NCBI GenBank assembly: GCA_031261765.1 | Contig: JAISJA010000108.1 | Span: 1 to 6,863 of the forward strand | Origin: Coriobacteriales bacterium | GTDB taxonomy: Bacteria; Actinomycetota; Coriobacteriia; Coriobacteriales; UBA8131 | Direction of reading: 5' to 3' | Length of the DNA: 6,863 bases | Part shown: piece after piece, positions 1 to 6,380 of the stretch | How the letters are laid out: each line of letters begins with the position of its first letter | How positions within the stretch are numbered: position 1 is the stretch's first letter | The notes under the pieces: model-generated | What the model saw: the letters and a program-made list of their open reading frames with translations, nothing else | The model's database searches: none | What the model was told of the DNA's origin: nothing | Made by a program: the position numbers and the translations under genes

Positions 1-103
1 ATTTCATCCGCGCCTCACGTATCTCAGAATACCCGTGGATAAGTAATTCAGTAAGGGCATCCAAACGCGCCTGGTCCTCTTTCATCTGTTTTCTTCTTCC
101 CAT
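1..103 (-). CDS. Hypothetical protein, N-terminal 34 residues only (runs off the left edge)
   Basis: An open frame starts at the ATG at 103-101 and stays open to the window edge. It gives 34 residues beginning MGRRKQMKEDQ and ending EIREARMK. The visible part is charged and should be largely alpha-helical, with a basic start (RRK) followed by mixed acidic and basic residues and leucines. I do not recognise the family. Two signals support the start: an AGGA at 114-111 lies 7 bases upstream of the ATG, and a TATGCTAGGAT box (120-110) resembles an extended -10 promoter. The gene lies just after the terminator that closes the upstream gene series, so it should have its own promoter. With so little sequence the frame could still be fortuitous, but the start signals and the same strand as its neighbours favour a real gene. 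Confidence 0.5.
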   Translation of the reverse strand, partial: MGRRKQMKEDQARLDALTELLIHGYSEIREARMK

Positions 104-109
104 GCTATT

Positions 110-120
110 ATCCTAGCATA
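110..120 (-). promoter_or_regulatory. Putative extended -10 promoter for the leftmost gene
   Basis: Read on the minus strand, 120-110 is TATGCTAGGAT, which resembles an extended -10 element (TRTGnTATAAT) with hexamer TAGGAT. Six bases separate the hexamer from the ATG at 103. That is the usual distance to a transcription start, so the transcript could begin at the A of the start codon and be leaderless. I see no good -35 hexamer, which is tolerable for an extended -10. A promoter is expected here because a terminator lies only about 40 bases upstream. The AGGA that could act as a ribosome binding site overlaps this box, so the two readings compete. Confidence 0.4.
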
Positions 121-159
121 GTGACATACGACATGATGATACAGCAAATGCTGAGTCCT

Positions 160-204
160 AAAATAAAACCAGACCGCAGCTGCTTCGTACAGCTAGCGGC
201 CTGG
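160..204 (-). terminator. Rho-independent terminator after the M42 peptidase gene
   Basis: On the minus strand the arm at 204-190 pairs with the arm at 182-169. The stem has CCAG/CTGG, a G-U pair, CCGC/GCGG, a one-base bulge (T195) and AGCTG/CAGCT, closed by a 7-base loop (189-183). It is followed at once by TTTTATTTT (168-160). This is a textbook intrinsic terminator 28 bases past the peptidase stop codon. There is no T-run on the other side of the stem in plus-strand reading, so it works for minus-strand transcripts only. It marks the end of the co-directional gene series. Confidence 0.9.
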
Positions 205-232
205 GACGCTCAAAAAACAGAAATTGTAGGAA

Positions 233-1348
233 CTAGTACCTTGGCGTGAAGTCCACCTTATCGTCTAAATCTAAAACGAATTGCGTTAGTATCTTAACGG
301 CCGCGTCAAGGTCTGAGAGCTTAAGCACCTCTGTTGGCGTATGCATATAACGTAAAGGTATGGAGATAAGCCCGGCTACCTTGCCGCCGCGCGATGTCTG
401 TATCGGGTTCGCGTCAGTGCCTGTTGCACGCGACTCCGGCCCTATCTGGTACGGTGCCTTAGCCTTCTTAGCGGCCGCTATCATGCGGTCGTACAACACT
501 GGGTTTATGTTTGGACCACGCGCTATAAGCGGGCCGTCGCCGCATTTTGCCTCGCCATACTTCGACTTCTCTATCTCAGGATAATCCGTCGCATGGCCCA
601 CTTCCGCGCTTATGCCTATAACAGGGTTCACGCCATATGCCGACGTCTCTCCCCCGCGCAGTCCTATCTCTTCTTGTACGGTACCGGCGGCCACGTAGTC
701 GCACTTAGCGCCACCGGCCTTCTTAAGCTCTTCCAACACGCGCACGGCAATGAAGACGCCAAGCTTGTCGTCGAAGGCAAGCGACGCGGCCATGCCGTCG
801 CCGTACTCCTCAAAGCCCATTCCGTACGTCATTAAGTCGCCAATATTTATGCGTTTTTTCGCTTCGTCACCCGAAAGGCCAACGTCTACGAACAGCTTAT
901 CCAACGGGGTTATCGTCTTACGCTCGTCGGCGCTTATAAGGTGTATGGGCTTGCGGCCTATCATGCCGCGCAATTTTTCCGGCTTTACGGACGGCTTGCC
1001 GGCACTCTTACCTGTAGCATACAGGTTCACGCGCTGCCCGGGCAATATCGCCGCGTCTATGCCGCCCACCGGGTCGAAATAGATATAACCGTCATCGGTT
1101 ATGTACTTCACCATCATGCCAACCTGGTCTATGTGGCCGGCCACCATGACTGACGGACCGACCTTATGCCCCTTGGCGGGTTTCTTGGCCTTCAGGGTCG
1201 CATGCACGCTGCCCATGACGTTCGTCTCGATATTATCCGCAGATGCTTTTACGCGTTTACGCATAACGTCAGCAGCTGCCACTTCCCAACCGGACGGTGA
1301 TGGCGCCTCAGTCAGGTCCTTTAAGAACTCAATGTCTTTCTTGTTCAT
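233..1348 (-). CDS. M42-family metallo-aminopeptidase (glutamyl aminopeptidase/endoglucanase-M-like)
   Basis: This 371-residue protein, of normal family length, is a cytosolic di-metal aminopeptidase of the M42 group (PepA/FrvX/YsdC/TET-like). Such enzymes trim N-terminal residues from peptides and usually form large tetrahedral assemblies. Visible motifs are AGHIDQVGMMV (first metal His72, with Asp74), AFDDKLG (bridging Asp193), VQEEIGLRG (catalytic Glu226 and ligand Glu227), SAEVGHATDYP (ligand position Glu249, often Asp in relatives), ATGTDANPIQ (residues 308-317) and PLRYMHTPTEV (ligand His336). Residues from about 85 to 185 form the usual inserted dimerisation domain. There is no signal peptide or membrane segment. 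The ATG at 1348 has an AGAGG site 6 bases upstream. The gene lies 22 bases after ftsX, so it is probably cotranscribed with it, and ends in TAG just before the terminator. Substrate preference cannot be read from sequence; older databases call such proteins endoglucanase or cellulase M. Family assignment is secure. Confidence 0.93.
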   Translation of the reverse strand: MNKKDIEFLKDLTEAPSPSGWEVAAADVMRKRVKASADNIETNVMGSVHATLKAKKPAKGHKVGPSVMVAGHIDQVGMMVKYITDDGYIYFDPVGGIDAAILPGQRVNLYATGKSAGKPSVKPEKLRGMIGRKPIHLISADERKTITPLDKLFVDVGLSGDEAKKRINIGDLMTYGMGFEEYGDGMAASLAFDDKLGVFIAVRVLEELKKAGGAKCDYVAAGTVQEEIGLRGGETSAYGVNPVIGISAEVGHATDYPEIEKSKYGEAKCGDGPLIARGPNINPVLYDRMIAAAKKAKAPYQIGPESRATGTDANPIQTSRGGKVAGLISIPLRYMHTPTEVLKLSDLDAAVKILTQFVLDLDDKVDFTPRY

Positions 1349-1370
1349 CTTATGCCTCTATGTCTTTCAT

Positions 1371-2285
1371 TTATATCTTCAAGTACCTGCGCATGGCAAG
1401 GAACGATCCGAACAAACCTATAACAACACCTATGCCCAGCAAGGCCAGATATACGTACCACGCTTGTATGCTGGCGTAGTCTATCGTTATAAACGATAGG
1501 AAGCTAGCCATTTGCGGAAGCAGGTTGGTCGTAAGCGTGAATATACACGCTATGGCAAGCGCCGCGCCTATTATGGCCTGAATGGCGCCTTCCATTAAGA
1601 ATGGCCCACGTATGAAGCCGTTGGACGCACCCACAAGGCGCATTATGGCTATCTCGCGCCTGCGCGCCATAATAGCCAGGCGAATTGTGTTGTTTATGAA
1701 TATGAGAGCGACGAATATAAGCATCAGCACAAGTACCAGGCATACGATACGTATAACGCCGGCCACGGCGAACAACTGGTTGACTATCTGCTGCCCGTAA
1801 CGTATGGAGTCACTGGGATTGCTAGGGTTATCTATGACGGCGCCATATGTGGGCTGCGCCATTATCTGGTCCACGACCGACTGCACTTGCTCAGGGTCTG
1901 AAAGCTCGACCTCAAGCGAAGCCGGAAGCGGGTTACCGTCAAGCTGGTCTGCGATGTCAGACGAAGACGTGTTCTTGAAGTCCTGCAGCGCCTGGTCTTT
2001 GCTCTTGAACGTGACGGACGCGACGTCCGGTAGGCTCTTAATATAGCTCTCAAGCGCGGCCGTACCCTGGTCCGTCTCGCTTGCGTGGTCGTCGCTAAGG
2101 AATATGGATATCGAAACCTGGTCCTCGACGCCCTGCACTATGTTGTCAACGACAAGGCTTGCGACCCATACGGCACCTATCACCAGAAGTGAGAGGAAAA
2201 TCGTTACGATTGCACCAAAGGTGGTGCCGAAATTACGTTTGAAATTAGAAAGTGCTTCTTTTATGAAATATCCGAAACTATGCAT
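1371..2285 (-). CDS. ftsX: Cell division protein FtsX, membrane subunit of FtsEX
   Basis: The 304-residue membrane partner of FtsE has a standard FtsX layout. There is a short cytosolic N-terminus, a first membrane helix at about 24-46, an extracytoplasmic domain at about 47-170, then three more helices at about 173-198, 232-252 and 277-298. The cytosolic stretch RLAIMARRREIAIMRLVGAS (residues 202-221) is the conserved FtsX/MacB-type coupling region. In known systems FtsEX transmits ATP hydrolysis across the membrane to activate a peptidoglycan hydrolase through the outer domain. The start chosen is the ATG at 2285, which gives the usual [12 protein letters not shown] opening and overlaps the ftsE stop by 8 bases (ATGCATAG), suggesting translational coupling. 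An AAGGGGG tract lies 12 bases upstream, rather far. A TTG at 2321 would add 12 residues, which I reject. It ends in TAA. No hydrolase gene accompanies it here. Confidence 0.93.
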   Translation of the reverse strand: MHSFGYFIKEALSNFKRNFGTTFGAIVTIFLSLLVIGAVWVASLVVDNIVQGVEDQVSISIFLSDDHASETDQGTAALESYIKSLPDVASVTFKSKDQALQDFKNTSSSDIADQLDGNPLPASLEVELSDPEQVQSVVDQIMAQPTYGAVIDNPSNPSDSIRYGQQIVNQLFAVAGVIRIVCLVLVLMLIFVALIFINNTIRLAIMARRREIAIMRLVGASNGFIRGPFLMEGAIQAIIGAALAIACIFTLTTNLLPQMASFLSFITIDYASIQAWYVYLALLGIGVVIGLFGSFLAMRRYLKI

Positions 2286-3297
2286 CGAGACCGTACACCC
2301 CCTTATCCTGATCGCGGACAAGGTGTCCTTCTTCTAATACGACTACCCTCTTTCGCATCGAATTGACCATCTCCCTGTCGTGTGTGGCCACGACGATAGT
2401 CGTGCCGGTGCGGTTGATCCTGTCCAAAAGCCGCATTATGCCCAACGACGTCTGCGGGTCAAGGTTACCCGTTGGCTCGTCGCAAATGAGCATGGGCGGG
2501 CGGTTAACTATAGCGCGGGCTATTGACACGCGCTGTTGTTCTCCGCCGGACAACTGGTTGGGATATTTATCGATCTTATCCTCAAGGCCAACAAGGCGAA
2601 GCACCTCTGGCACTTGCGTACGTATTATGTGTTTAGATTTTCCGATAACTTCCAATGCGAATGCGACGTTCTCGAAAGCCGTCTTACGCTCAAGCAGCTT
2701 GAAGTCCTGGAAGACGCAGCCTATATTGCGACGTAAATACGGCACACGCCAGCGCCTTATGTTGGAAAGGTCCTCGCTACCAACGTGCAGCTTGCCACTT
2801 GTTATGGCAAACTCGCGGTTGATAAGGCGGATGAACGTGGACTTACCGGAACCGGAATGCCCCACCAAGAACACGAATTCGCCGGGATAGATACGCAGGG
2901 TTATATCTGACAGCGCAGGCTTGTTTGGTTGCGCAGGGTATATCTTGCTAACGTGATTGAACGATATAACGGGGTTCCCGACAGGTGCTTCGGGCGTCAT
3001 CTGCGGTATTGGCTGCGCGGCAGGCCGCACCGCCTCTTGCGCGCGCTCTGCGGCAAAAGACATATTAGGAACCGCCTGTTCCGCCATCGCACTAGCGCTT
3101 TGACCTTGTAGCGGCGTCTGGAACAATCCGCTTTGCTGATCAAGATTTTGAAACTGATTTAGACCCTGGCTGTCAGCCGTCCATTGACGTCCTATTTGCG
3201 CAGGTGTGCCTTCCAAGTTTGGGGCATTTTGAAAAATACTGCTATCCGGCGTCTGCGCATGCGCAGGCGTCCACTGCTCATCGCTGTTTGGCACCAT
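2278..3297 (-). CDS. ftsE: Cell division ATP-binding protein FtsE with a long N-terminal extension
   Basis: FtsE is the ABC-type ATPase of FtsEX and sits on the inner face of the membrane at the division site. The ABC domain begins near residue 110 (numbered from the GTG at 3300) with [12 protein letters not shown]. It contains Walker A GHSGSGKS (147-154), Q-loop Gln198, signature LSGGEQ (250-255), Walker B LICDEP with catalytic Glu275, and switch His307, so it should be active. Ordinary FtsE is about 220-230 residues. This one carries about 110 extra residues rich in Gln, Pro, Ala and Ser, probably disordered. The exact start is uncertain: GTG at 3300, ATG at 3297 and GTG at 3294 are in frame, and GGAG (3303-3300) is the only ribosome-binding-like site. 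It is 2 bases from the ATG and 5 from the second GTG. Internal ATGs at 3087, 3063 and 3000 have no such site, so the extension is probably translated. It ends in TAG, overlapping ftsX. Confidence 0.92.
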   Translation of the reverse strand: MVPNSDEQWTPAHAQTPDSSIFQNAPNLEGTPAQIGRQWTADSQGLNQFQNLDQQSGLFQTPLQGQSASAMAEQAVPNMSFAAERAQEAVRPAAQPIPQMTPEAPVGNPVISFNHVSKIYPAQPNKPALSDITLRIYPGEFVFLVGHSGSGKSTFIRLINREFAITSGKLHVGSEDLSNIRRWRVPYLRRNIGCVFQDFKLLERKTAFENVAFALEVIGKSKHIIRTQVPEVLRLVGLEDKIDKYPNQLSGGEQQRVSIARAIVNRPPMLICDEPTGNLDPQTSLGIMRLLDRINRTGTTIVVATHDREMVNSMRKRVVVLEEGHLVRDQDKGVYGLDA

Positions 3298-3357
3298 CAC
3301 TCCATTCTAATGTGTTTAATCTACGTTTACGCGATTCTATATGGGAGTCGCCATTCA

Positions 3358-4365
3358 TTACTTAAATGATAACACAACATCGCATATAGATGCCGCATCG
3401 ACTCCATATTCAACGAGAAGCTCATCAAGCTGGCCTGAAGTACCAAAACGGTCGCGCACGCCTACGCGCTTCATTGGCGATTTGAGCCTTACGTCGTTTT
3501 CAACAAGGCATTCGGCAACCGCGCTGCCAAGGCCTCCTATGATGGAATGTTCCTCGGCCGTTAGCACGCGGCCAGTCTTTCGGACGCTTTCCAGTATAGT
3601 TCCAGCGTCTAAAGGTTTAATGGAGAAAGCATCTATGACTTCTGCGCTTATACCGCTATCGGCCAGTTTCTCTGCCGCCCGGAGCACTTGTTCTACCTCA
3701 AGACCACACGCCACTATGCTCACGTCGCTGCCTTCACGCAATACGCATGCCTTACCAAGTGCTAAATCTGACGTGTCTGGGGCCTTTGCGGCGGCGCCCA
3801 ACGAACCCGAGCCGTATATCATTGGAACCGCGGCGCGGCCCATGCGAACGTACACTGGGCCATCGGTAGCAGCCGCTATACGCAACGCGCGTTTCGCGCT
3901 GGGATAGTCCGCGGGCACCAAGACGCGCATGTTGGGCAACACACGCATGAGCGCTATATCTTCCAGCATCTGGTGGCTGCCGCCGTCTGGCCCAACCGAT
4001 AATCCCGCGTGCGTTGGGGCAACCTTGACGTTAAGGTTGCTATAGCAGACCGTATTGCGTATCTGGTCGTAGACGCGGCCGGTCCCGAACACGGCGAAAG
4101 ATCCCGTAAACGCGATATGGCCCGTCAGTGAAAGACCGGCAGCCACGTCTATCATGTTCTGCTCGGCAATGCCAACGTTAATAAGGCGCTCCGGTGCGGC
4201 CTCGCCTAATTTCTTAGTAGTAGTGGAACCGGAAAGGTCGGCGTCAACCGCTACGACGTCTACGCCCTCGTTGTATAGCTCCACCAATGTCTCGCCATAT
4301 GCGGCCCTTGTAGCCTTGGTCACAGGCGTTGCCTTCGTGTTGCCTTGCGAACCGCTCTCAGACAT
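3358..4365 (-). CDS. Transketolase, C-terminal subunit
   Basis: This 335-residue protein holds the pyrimidine-binding domain and C-terminal domain of a split transketolase. With its partner it moves two-carbon units between sugar phosphates in the non-oxidative pentose phosphate pathway, using thiamine diphosphate. Visible features are VDADLSGSTTTKKLGEAAPER (39-60), GIAEQNM with catalytic Glu68 that activates the cofactor, the substrate-region PTHAGLSVGPDGGSHQMLED (residues 117-136), and a C-terminal domain from about 200 onward. The start is the ATG at 4365. A GGAGGT site (4376-4371) lies 5 bases upstream, within the end of the N-subunit gene, and the start overlaps that gene's stop by 8 bases (ATGTCTGA). 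An extension to 4461 in the same frame is rejected because it lies wholly inside the upstream gene. The first 18 residues are Ser/Gly/Thr-rich and not part of the fold. It ends in TAA. A 1-deoxyxylulose-phosphate synthase-like enzyme is the alternative family, but the pairing with a transketolase N-subunit argues against it. Confidence 0.93.
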   Translation of the reverse strand: MSESGSQGNTKATPVTKATRAAYGETLVELYNEGVDVVAVDADLSGSTTTKKLGEAAPERLINVGIAEQNMIDVAAGLSLTGHIAFTGSFAVFGTGRVYDQIRNTVCYSNLNVKVAPTHAGLSVGPDGGSHQMLEDIALMRVLPNMRVLVPADYPSAKRALRIAAATDGPVYVRMGRAAVPMIYGSGSLGAAAKAPDTSDLALGKACVLREGSDVSIVACGLEVEQVLRAAEKLADSGISAEVIDAFSIKPLDAGTILESVRKTGRVLTAEEHSIIGGLGSAVAECLVENDVRLKSPMKRVGVRDRFGTSGQLDELLVEYGVDAASICDVVLSFK

Positions 4366-5224
4366 GTTGCACCTCCGTCGCGTCATCGCTTTTTGCTTTA
4401 ACGCTTCCACATAGCTCGCCAAGCGCCACGTCGCACTGTTCAGCGCTTGGCGCCTTACCATGCCATCCGCATTGCCCTTCCATGAAACTGACGCCCTTGC
4501 CCTTTATCGTATGGGCGATTATCACCACAGGGCCGCCATCATATTCACATGCTGCGTCAATAGCGTGCTTTATTGCTAGTATGTCATGTCCATCGCACGC
4601 TATCGCGTGCCAATTGAACGCCTTGAACTTGCCCTCTATGTCGTTTGGGCTGCAAACCTCTTCCAGATGTCCGTCTATCTGCAGGTCGTTATTGTCTACT
4701 ATGGCAATGAGATTATCCAGTTTGTTTTGCGAAGCGAACATGGCGGCCTCCCAAACCTGGCCTTCCTCCACTTCGCCGTCACCTAAAAGCACGTAGACGT
4801 TCTTATCACCATTGCCCGACATACGCAGGCCCATTGCCATGCCGCACGCAATGGAAAGTCCCTGGCCAAGTGAGCCCGTTGATACCTCCACGCCGGGAAG
4901 TTTGCGCATGTCAGGATGCCCTTGCAGGCGCGAATGTAATTTACGCAGCGTCATAAGCTCGTCTTGCGGTATATAGCCTGCCTGGGCAAGCGCCGCATAC
5001 AGCACCGGTGCCGCGTGCCCCTTGCTTAGTATGAACCTGTCGCGGCCCTCCCATGTGGGGTTGCCAGCGTCATAGCGTAATACGTTGCCGAAATACAACG
5101 TCGCGACTATGTCAGCGGCTGAAAGCGATCCACCCGGATGCCCGCTTCCAGCTTCAGTGAGCATTCGCACTATGTCGCAGCGCATGGCGTTCGCGCGCTG
5201 TTCTACGGCTTTTACATCGAACAT
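4358..5224 (-). CDS. Transketolase, N-terminal (thiamine-diphosphate-binding) subunit
   Basis: This 288-residue protein is the pyrophosphate-binding half of a split transketolase. Motifs are AGSGHPGGSLSAADI (His29), SKGHAAPVLYAAL (His70), QGHPD (His103), STGSLGQGLS (116-124), and the metal and diphosphate motif starting at GDGEVEEG (Asp149) and ending at VDNNDLQIDG (Asn179). Near the end are AHTIKGKG (His238) and WHGKAP (His255), matching conserved active-site histidines of one-chain transketolases. Split enzymes of this type are common in archaea, Firmicutes and some actinobacteria. The ATG at 5224 follows AGGAGG (5236-5231) by 6 bases, the strongest ribosome binding site in the window. It starts 25 bases after prfB and overlaps its partner subunit gene by 8 bases, which suits equal production of both halves. 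It ends in TGA. It is complete, with no sign of decay. Confidence 0.94.
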   Translation of the reverse strand: MFDVKAVEQRANAMRCDIVRMLTEAGSGHPGGSLSAADIVATLYFGNVLRYDAGNPTWEGRDRFILSKGHAAPVLYAALAQAGYIPQDELMTLRKLHSRLQGHPDMRKLPGVEVSTGSLGQGLSIACGMAMGLRMSGNGDKNVYVLLGDGEVEEGQVWEAAMFASQNKLDNLIAIVDNNDLQIDGHLEEVCSPNDIEGKFKAFNWHAIACDGHDILAIKHAIDAACEYDGGPVVIIAHTIKGKGVSFMEGQCGWHGKAPSAEQCDVALGELCGSVKAKSDDATEVQHV

Positions 5225-5249
5225 GAGACCCCTCCTATACGTATAGCCA

Positions 5250-6371
5250 TCAACGGTCCTCTGCGACCCTCCATCTATGGAAACCTATAACGAACATATC
5301 TAAATCGCCCTCATCCAACACGGCGTCGGTGTTTCCGGTCTCTATGCCGGTGCGCGTGTCTTTCACGAGCTTATACGGATACAAGACGTAGTTACGTATC
5401 TGGTTGCCCCATGAGGCGTCGCGCTTCTCTCCGCGTAGTTCTTCTATCTCGGCATCGCGTTTCCTTTGCTCGAGCTCATATAGGCGCGCGCGCAATATAC
5501 GCATGGCCGCCTCGCGGTTCTGTATTTGTGACTTCTCGTTTTGACACGTGACCACGGTGTTGGTTGGGATATGCGTTATGCGCACGGCGCTGTCGGTGGT
5601 GTTCACGCTCTGGCCTCCGGGACCGCTTGACCTGTATACGTCTATGCGCAGATCGCTTTCCTGTATGTCCACCTCTATATCGTCTGGCAGCACCGGCAGT
5701 ACCTCTACTCCCGCAAAAGTGGTTTGCCTGCGGCTGTTCGCGTCCGTTGGCGATATGCGCACAAGGCGGTGCGTGCCTATCTCTGAGCGCAACATACCAT
5801 ATGCGTTATGTCCATGTATTATGAACGTTGCGTGGTCCAACCCTATGACGTCGGCTGCCGGAGCGTCCAAGACTTCCACTTTCCAGTCACGCCGCGAAGC
5901 GTATTTAGTGTACATCTCAAACAACATACGGGTCCAGTCCTGCGCCTCAAGGCCGCCCTGGCCTGGATTCACCGACACTATAGCGTCACCATGGTCATAT
6001 TCTCCGGTGAACCACGACGACAGTTCTATCTCGTCTAAGCGTGATTTCAAATCGGCACATATACCCTCTGCGACGCCATCAAGCTCTGCCGCCGCGTTTG
6101 CGCTGGGCTCGGAAGCGGAAAGCTCAAGTGCGGCCTCGGCGTCATCATATAGTGCAAGGGCGTTATCGTAATTTTCAAGCTCGTCACGCAGGTCAGACGC
6201 GTCTTTAGTCAACTTTTGGGCGCGCTCGCGCACGTCCCAAAGCCCTGGCTTGGTAAGTTCGGCGTCAAGTTCCTTTAATTTCGCGCGTTTCTCTTCTAAG
6301 TGCAGGTAATTGACCGACTTATCAAGGCGGGCCTTTAGATCATTAAGTTGTGAGCGGGTGTCGTCTAACAT
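5250..6371 (-). CDS. prfB: Peptide chain release factor 2 (RF2)
   Basis: This 373-residue class I release factor frees the finished protein from the ribosome at UGA and UAA codons. Residues 1-120 form the helical domain 1. The catalytic GGQ lies at 252-254 inside RSSGPGGQSVNTTDSAVR. The WGNQIRNYVLYPY stretch (321-333) and the C-terminal FHRWRV are typical of RF2. At the codon-reading loop it has RISPTDANSRRQTTF, so the tripeptide is SPT (207-209) rather than the usual SPF. The gene is one uninterrupted frame. The CTT TGA C frameshift site near codon 25 found in many bacteria is absent, and the matching region reads VNYLHLEEKRAKL. The ATG at 6371 gives the expected N-terminus. The site upstream is weak (AGAAAG, 6380-6375) and lies in the loop of an inverted repeat that includes the start codon. 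The gene itself stops with TGA, an RF2 codon. Confidence 0.95.
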   Translation of the reverse strand: MLDDTRSQLNDLKARLDKSVNYLHLEEKRAKLKELDAELTKPGLWDVRERAQKLTKDASDLRDELENYDNALALYDDAEAALELSASEPSANAAAELDGVAEGICADLKSRLDEIELSSWFTGEYDHGDAIVSVNPGQGGLEAQDWTRMLFEMYTKYASRRDWKVEVLDAPAADVIGLDHATFIIHGHNAYGMLRSEIGTHRLVRISPTDANSRRQTTFAGVEVLPVLPDDIEVDIQESDLRIDVYRSSGPGGQSVNTTDSAVRITHIPTNTVVTCQNEKSQIQNREAAMRILRARLYELEQRKRDAEIEELRGEKRDASWGNQIRNYVLYPYKLVKDTRTGIETGNTDAVLDEGDLDMFVIGFHRWRVAEDR

Positions 6372-6380
6372 ATACTTTCT

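Noticed and set aside
360..1499. Several plus-strand frames opposite the peptidase and ftsX genes
   Set aside because: All are antisense to genes with clear family motifs. Their proteins are of low quality and none has a supporting start signal.
1481..1499. CTATCGTT-ATA-AACGATAG inverted repeat
   Set aside because: It lies inside conserved ftsX coding sequence with no T-run. Repeats of 8 bases with a short spacer are expected about once in a window this size.
1862..2053. Minus-strand frame of 63 codons rich in Arg and Ser inside ftsX
   Set aside because: It is an alternate frame of the FtsX outer-domain coding region, with no ribosome binding site and biased composition typical of frame-shifted reading.
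3301..3357. Possible promoter (TATAGAAT) between the transketolase C-subunit gene and ftsE
   Set aside because: There is a -10-like string but no -35 at a sensible distance and no extended -10. The evidence is too weak to annotate.
4019..4040. GCAACCTT/AAGGTTGC inverted repeat with a 6-base loop
   Set aside because: It encodes the conserved NLNVKVA strand of the transketolase C-subunit, so the symmetry is most likely a coding coincidence.
5548..6171. Open frame of 207 codons on the plus strand
   Set aside because: It lies wholly opposite prfB, whose protein is fully conserved. The plus-strand frame has no recognisable motifs or ribosome binding site, so it is a shadow.
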